Below are positions 60,257 to 64,000 of a stretch of DNA of 64,000 nucleotides, one piece after another. The notes under the pieces are model-generated. The model was not told the origin of the DNA. It worked only from the letters and a program-made list of their open reading frames with translations, and did not search any database. This DNA is from Streptomyces sparsogenes (lineage in GTDB: Bacteria > Actinomycetota > Actinomycetes > Streptomycetales > Streptomycetaceae): the NCBI RefSeq assembly GCF_001704635.1, contig NZ_MAXF01000038.1, positions 62,001-126,000 of the forward strand, read 5' to 3'. The position numbers were made by a program, and so were the translations under genes. How positions within the stretch are numbered: position 1 is the first letter of the stretch; each line of letters starts with the position of its first letter.

Positions 60257-61858
60257 ATGGCCGGGCAGCACCACACGGCGCAGCACACGTCGCAGGACCA
60301 GACCAAGCGTCAGAAGCTGGACACCCTGCACAAGCATGTGCAAGCCCTGAAGCTCGAGGACAAGGTCTTCGCGTCCTTCGGGTTCTGCTCGGACCTGTCC
60401 GACGCGATCGCCAAGGCACGGGATTTCCCGGCGCCCATCGGCGACCCGGACCACATCGACGGCGTCGCGGACAACTACAAGAAGGCCGCGGCGTTCCTGG
60501 AATCGGCGCGGGGCGACCTGGCGAAGGTGGCGAAGGACGGGCTGCCCGCGGTGTGGGTGGGCACGGCCGGGGAGAAGGCGAGCGAGGTCGTGGGCGCCGC
60601 CTCGCGCACCACCGACGAGACCGCCGAGAGGCTCCGGGAGGCCGAACCGGTGCTGCGGCAGTTGGCCATAGATATCGGAGCGGCGCAGGCGACGGACGAG
60701 TACGCGCGCGTCGCGCTGGACTACGCCCAGTCGCTGTGCGGCCCCTTCGGCGACCGCGACCAGCTCCTGGAAGCCAAGAAGGCCGTCCTCGACGGCATCA
60801 CCTACATGATCGAGGCGGACGACCGGGCCAAGGAGGGCGGGAAGAAGGCGGCGGCGAAGCTCAACAAGCTGGCCGCGCAGGCCCGGACCCGGAAGGTCAC
60901 CGCGGGCGGCCTGACCGACGCCGACCGGCTGGTCATCGCCGACGCCGCCGCGCCGGGCGGCCCCGCGGACCTCAACGAGATCCTGACCACCAACGACCTG
61001 CAGCGCTCCGCGCAGTTCCGGGACAAGCTGAGCGCGAAGGACCGGGCCGAGTTCGACCGGCTGGTCTCCGAGGCCAAGTCCCCGCAGGAGGGGGCGTATC
61101 TGCTGAAGGCCCTGGCCGCGGGGTACGACATCAAGACGCTGCGGACCTTCGGCGACGACATCCACGGCCGGGACGCCACCTGGCTGCGCGAGCACCTCGC
61201 CCCGTTCCACACCAGCGGGGACACCCGGGTCGGCGTCGACTCGGCGTCCGAGTTCGAGGTCCCCGGCGCCAAGGGGGCGGACTGGACCCAGGGCAACAAC
61301 GGCACCTGCGTGTCCTCGTCCACCGTCGCCGCCCGCGCCCTGGTCGACCCCGTCTACACGCTGCGGCTGACCACCGGCGGACACCCGGGCGACCCCGCCT
61401 ACGACAACCCCACCGCGTTCGGGAAGCGGCTCCTCAAGGAGCAGATCCGTGTCCACAAGGAGGGCGGCGGCGGGCTGCTCCCTGACGGCGGCATGGACCT
61501 GACCGGCAAGCACGAGGTCATCAACGACGAGATCGCGCCGCACACCGGCGCCGCCTACGAGCAGCGCGAAGTGCGCACACCCGAGTCCCGGCGGCATGCG
61601 CTGCCGCTGATCGAGCAGGCGGTGGACGAGGGCAAGCCCGTCCCGGTCGGCGTCCAGGGGTTCGACACGGTGCACGGCGAGAAGGTGCCGGTGGGCCACG
61701 CGATGATGATCGTCGGCCACGAGGGCGACAAGCTCCAGGTGTACAACCCTTGGGGGTACACCACCTGGGTCAGCGAGGACGACTTCGTCAACAACCACAT
61801 GGACAAGGCGTCCGACAGGCGCCTGCCGGAAGCCTACGAATACAGCCTGCCGAAGTGA
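60257..61858 (+). CDS. WXG100-like / papain-like (C39-type) cysteine peptidase protein, module 2
   Basis: A 533-residue paralogue of the module 1 peptidase, similar along its whole length. N-terminal part with KDGLPAVWVGTAGEKASEV, the shared block GLTDADRLVIADAAAPGGP and KSPQEGAYLLKALAAGYDI, and the C-terminal catalytic set Cys351 (NNGTCVSSS), His481 (VGHAMMIVGHEG) and Asn497 (VYNPWG), with the same 16-residue His-Asn spacing. It starts at 60257 14 bp after the small WXG-like gene. There is no chagasin-like gene here; a 139-residue protein follows after 5 bp. Confidence 0.75.
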   Translation: MAGQHHTAQHTSQDQTKRQKLDTLHKHVQALKLEDKVFASFGFCSDLSDAIAKARDFPAPIGDPDHIDGVADNYKKAAAFLESARGDLAKVAKDGLPAVWVGTAGEKASEVVGAASRTTDETAERLREAEPVLRQLAIDIGAAQATDEYARVALDYAQSLCGPFGDRDQLLEAKKAVLDGITYMIEADDRAKEGGKKAAAKLNKLAAQARTRKVTAGGLTDADRLVIADAAAPGGPADLNEILTTNDLQRSAQFRDKLSAKDRAEFDRLVSEAKSPQEGAYLLKALAAGYDIKTLRTFGDDIHGRDATWLREHLAPFHTSGDTRVGVDSASEFEVPGAKGADWTQGNNGTCVSSSTVAARALVDPVYTLRLTTGGHPGDPAYDNPTAFGKRLLKEQIRVHKEGGGGLLPDGGMDLTGKHEVINDEIAPHTGAAYEQREVRTPESRRHALPLIEQAVDEGKPVPVGVQGFDTVHGEKVPVGHAMMIVGHEGDKLQVYNPWGYTTWVSEDDFVNNHMDKASDRRLPEAYEYSLPK

Positions 61859-61863
61859 TCCCC

Positions 61864-62283
61864 ATGACACACCAGAGCATGACCGACGAGGAGCTGCTCG
61901 CCCTCGACGTCCCCATCATGATCCGCTACGGACTGATGTTCGGCGGCGTCCACCGCACCGCCCTCTTCGGGGACGGGGCGATCGCCGCCGCCCTCGCGGC
62001 GGAGCGGCTGGGGGTGCTGCCGCGCTCGGTCGCGTACCTGGGCGAGGTGGTACGGCGCGGCGGCACCCGGATGGCCGCGGAGCTGCCGGAGCCGCTGCCC
62101 GGGGGCGAGGCGGCCGCGCTGGCGCGGGACTGGCTGGGGGCGGCCGCGCCAGGGGCGCGGGGCGTGGCGGAGGACGAGACCGTCGCGCGGTGGCTGGAAG
62201 CGGTGGCCGCGGTCCTCGAGCTGCGGGTGCGCACCCGGGGTGCGGGCGGGGGCGCGGGCGGGGGCGGGCCCCTGGGGGCCTGA
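61864..62283 (+). CDS. Hypothetical protein, module 2 (possible immunity or accessory protein)
   Basis: A 139-residue, Ala/Gly/Arg-rich, apparently cytoplasmic protein (TDEELLALDVPIMIRYGLMFGG; AAALAAERLGVLPRSVAYLGEVVRRGG). The C-terminus is GAGGGAGGGGPLGA low complexity. No signal peptide, no inhibitor motif. Because it follows the module 2 peptidase by only 5 bp, a cognate accessory or immunity role is possible, but nothing in its sequence shows it. Confidence 0.55.
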   Translation: MTHQSMTDEELLALDVPIMIRYGLMFGGVHRTALFGDGAIAAALAAERLGVLPRSVAYLGEVVRRGGTRMAAELPEPLPGGEAAALARDWLGAAAPGARGVAEDETVARWLEAVAAVLELRVRTRGAGGGAGGGGPLGA

Positions 62284-62403
62284 CGGAAACGGGGGGAGCG
62301 GTGAGAAACAGCCGGTTTGGGGACACCGAGGGGCGGGCGCCCCGGCCGCTGGTTAGCATGGATCGAGTTGTCGATGCCGACCGGACGGGGCTGAGTAGTC
62401 GCC

Positions 62404-62925
62404 ATGAGTGAACAGCGCACGAGTGGCGGGCTGCGCGCACGAGTGGATCAACTCGCCCGCGAGATCGCCAAGTTCGGGGCCGTCGGAGGGGCCGGCGTCC
62501 TCGTCAACCTCGGTGTTTTCAACCTGATCAGACACGTCACCGAACTGCCCGTGGTGCGGGCCAGTGTGGTGGCGACCATCGTCGCGACCTTCACCAACTA
62601 CCTGGGTTACCGGTACTTCACCTACCGCGACCGGGACAGGCAGGGGCGCACCAAGGAGCTGACCCTCTTCCTGCTGTTCAGCGCGATCGGGCTGATCATC
62701 GAGAACGGTGTGCTGTACACGGCGACGTACGGGTTCGGCTGGGACAGCCAGCTGCAGAGCAACGTGTTCAAGTTCGTCGGCATCGGCATCGCCACGCTGT
62801 TCCGGTTCTGGTCCTACCGCAGCTGGGTGTTCCGCGCGCTGCCCGCCCGGGCGGCCGTGGAGACCGCCGAGTCCTTCCTCTCCGGGTCGCCTTCGGCCCA
62901 GGGCCGGACGACGGTCCGGAAGTAG
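62404..62925 (+). CDS. GtrA family membrane protein
   Basis: A 173-residue four-helix GtrA/DPMS-type protein: FGAVGGAGVLVNLGVFNLI, VVRASVVATIVATFTNYLGYRYFTYRDRDR (the conserved NY.. and R-F-T region), FLLFSAIGLIIENGVLYTAT, and VGIGIATLFRFWSYRSWVF. GtrA proteins are thought to flip or assist undecaprenyl-linked sugars across the membrane. A TTAGCAT -10-like sequence lies about 45 bp upstream. Convergent with the histidine kinase gene. Confidence 0.9.
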   Translation: MSEQRTSGGLRARVDQLAREIAKFGAVGGAGVLVNLGVFNLIRHVTELPVVRASVVATIVATFTNYLGYRYFTYRDRDRQGRTKELTLFLLFSAIGLIIENGVLYTATYGFGWDSQLQSNVFKFVGIGIATLFRFWSYRSWVFRALPARAAVETAESFLSGSPSAQGRTTVRK

Positions 62926-62930
62926 CCCCC

Positions 62931-63010
62931 GGGGCCGCTCAGCCCTGGGGCCGCTCAGTTCTGGGGCCGCTCAGCCCTGGGGCCGCTCAGCCCTGGGGCC
63001 GCTCAGGGCC
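62931..63010. repeat. Five 16-bp tandem repeats at the histidine kinase gene end
   Basis: GGGGCCGCTCAGCCCT units start at 62931, 62947, 62963, 62979 and 62995 (second copy TTCT, last GGCC). The last unit contains the stop codon of the kinase gene (minus-strand TGA at 63003-63005). Confidence 0.9.
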
Positions 63011-64000
63011 CCGTCGGCTCGTCGGCGTCGGCCTCACCGGCCTCGCGGCTCAGGAAGAGCGCGAAGACCGGCGGATTCCCCTGCAGCAGCTCCAGACGGC
63101 CGCCGTCCGCCTCCGCGAGATCACGGGCGACGGCCAGCCCGAGCCCCGTGGAGTTGCGCCCGCTGACCGTGCGCTCGAAGACCCGCGCGCCCAGGTCGGG
63201 CGGCACCCCGGGGCCCTCGTCGGACACCTCGACCACCGCCTGGTTGCCGGTGACGCGGGTGCGTAGCGCGACCGTGCCGTCACCGTGCATCAGCGAGTTC
63301 TCGATCAGTGTGGCGAGCACCTGGGCCACGGCCCCGGGGGTGCCGACCGCCCGCAGCCGCTTCTTCCCGGAGCGCACGATGGCGCGGCCCTCGCTGCGCG
63401 TGGCCGGGCGCCACTCCTCGATCTGCTGCTTGACCACCTCGTCCAGGTCGAAGGCGACGGCGGAGCCGGTCCGCGGGTCCCGCGAGTTGGTCAGCAGGCG
63501 CTGGACGACGTCGGTGAGCCGCTCCACCTGGGCCAGCGCGATGGTGGCCTCCTCCTTGACCGTGTCCGGGTCGTCGGTGAGGGTGATCTCCTCCAGCCGC
63601 ATGGACAGCGCGGTCAGCGGCGTACGGAGCTGGTGGGAGGCGTCGGCCGCCAGCCGCCGCTCGGCGGTGAGCATGCGGGCGATCCGCTCCGCGCTCGCGT
63701 CGAGCACATCGGCGACCCGGTCCAGCTCCGGCACCCCGTAGCGCCGGTGGCGGGGGCGCGGGTCGCCCGAGCCCAGGCGCTCGGCGGTCTCGGCGAGGTC
63801 GGTGAGCGGGGCGGAGAGCCGGCGTGCCTGGCGTACGGCCAGGAAGACGGCCGCGAGCACGGCGAGCAGCGCCACCGCCAGGATGATCAGCATGGTGCGG
63901 CCGATCTCCCGGCTGACCGTGGAGCGGGACGCCTCCACCCGGACGGTCTCGCCCTGGTCGCCCCGCTCCTCGGAGACGATGATGCCGCCGCTCGGCCGCC
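63003..64000 (-). CDS. Sensor histidine kinase, C-terminal ~330 residues (gene leaves the window)
   Basis: A HisKA-type kinase. The visible part begins in the sensor domain, then a membrane helix (MLIILAVALLAVLAAVFLAV), a HAMP domain with RRLSAPLTDLAETAERLGSG, the phospho-acceptor H-box ASHQLRTPLTAL, then N-box ENSLMHGDG, G1 DEGPGVPPDLG and G2 STGLGLAVARDLAEADGG of the ATPase domain. The frame stays open to the right window edge, so the N-terminal sensor part is missing. The signal and partner regulator are outside the window. Confidence 0.93.
   Translation of the reverse strand, partial: RPSGGIIVSEERGDQGETVRVEASRSTVSREIGRTMLIILAVALLAVLAAVFLAVRQARRLSAPLTDLAETAERLGSGDPRPRHRRYGVPELDRVADVLDASAERIARMLTAERRLAADASHQLRTPLTALSMRLEEITLTDDPDTVKEEATIALAQVERLTDVVQRLLTNSRDPRTGSAVAFDLDEVVKQQIEEWRPATRSEGRAIVRSGKKRLRAVGTPGAVAQVLATLIENSLMHGDGTVALRTRVTGNQAVVEVSDEGPGVPPDLGARVFERTVSGRNSTGLGLAVARDLAEADGGRLELLQGNPPVFALFLSREAGEADADEPTGP

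Overview
The window is chromosomal DNA from a streptomycete. The evidence is the very high GC content, frequent GTG starts, 4-bp stop/start overlaps, several genes whose -10 box abuts the start codon (leaderless-type), a WhiB-like regulator, the F420 genes cofD/fbiB, five LytR-CpsA-Psr (LCP) genes, and DUF397/Scr1-type regulators. From memory, the backbone order (ahcY - cation transporter - manA - SIS protein - Trm112 - manB - DUF3499 - metallopeptidase-like - DUF5719 - large glycosyltransferase - wblE - cofD - fbiB - AlkA-type glycosylase - NDP-sugar pyrophosphorylase - amidase - LCP genes - acyl-CoA dehydrogenase - UDP-sugar dehydrogenase - dipeptidase - purE/purK - GtrA - histidine kinase) is the conserved core order of Streptomyces chromosomes.

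Layout. 0-8.5 kb: end of ahcY, a one-protein fructose PTS permease (IIB-IIC-IIA), a cation diffusion facilitator, then manA, a SIS-domain sugar isomerase-like protein, Trm112 and manB (mannose-6-P to mannose-1-P supply). 8.8-16.2 kb: DUF3499, a degenerate zincin-like protein, DUF5719, a 1329-residue membrane glycosyltransferase with a Q/Y-rich tail, and wblE. 16.5-19.8 kb: cysteine dioxygenase, preceded by a tiny leaderless ORF that ends in Cys codons, then coenzyme F420 genes cofD-fbiB. 19.8-30.1 kb looks accessory: a 160-bp MITE-like inverted-repeat element, an isochorismatase-fold protein, a compact lasso-peptide cluster (precursor A, cyclase C, RRE protein B1, protease B2), a PPOX flavoprotein, a beta-propeller protein, an unknown protein, a PEP-mutase/isocitrate-lyase-like enzyme, an MMPL transporter and an ECF41-type sigma factor with a recognisable autoregulatory promoter.

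30.1-44.8 kb is an envelope block: AlkA-type DNA glycosylase, NDP-sugar pyrophosphorylase, secreted PGRP-type amidase, a truncated AMP-ligase-like protein (TIGR03089 type), five LCP phosphotransferase-family genes, a GT2 glycosyltransferase and a hotdog thioesterase. 44.9-51.1 kb: an ABC-2 exporter pair, a flavin reductase with a pentapeptide-repeat N-terminus, a small lipoprotein, and a group of DUF6879/Scr1/DUF397-type small regulators. 51.3-57.5 kb: acyl-CoA dehydrogenase, UDP-sugar dehydrogenase, VOC protein, M19 dipeptidase, purE-purK.

57.6-62.3 kb holds the most unusual feature: two paralogous modules encoding proteins with a WXG100-like helical N-terminal part and a papain/C39-like cysteine peptidase C-terminus. 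The first is followed after 2 bp by a lipoprotein resembling chagasin-type (I42) cysteine-protease inhibitors. The second is preceded by a small WXG-like protein. Both modules share an 18-bp element in their upstream region (two copies before the first, one before the second). The window ends with a GtrA protein and a partial sensor histidine kinase. No tRNA, rRNA, CRISPR array, integrase or transposase gene was recognised.
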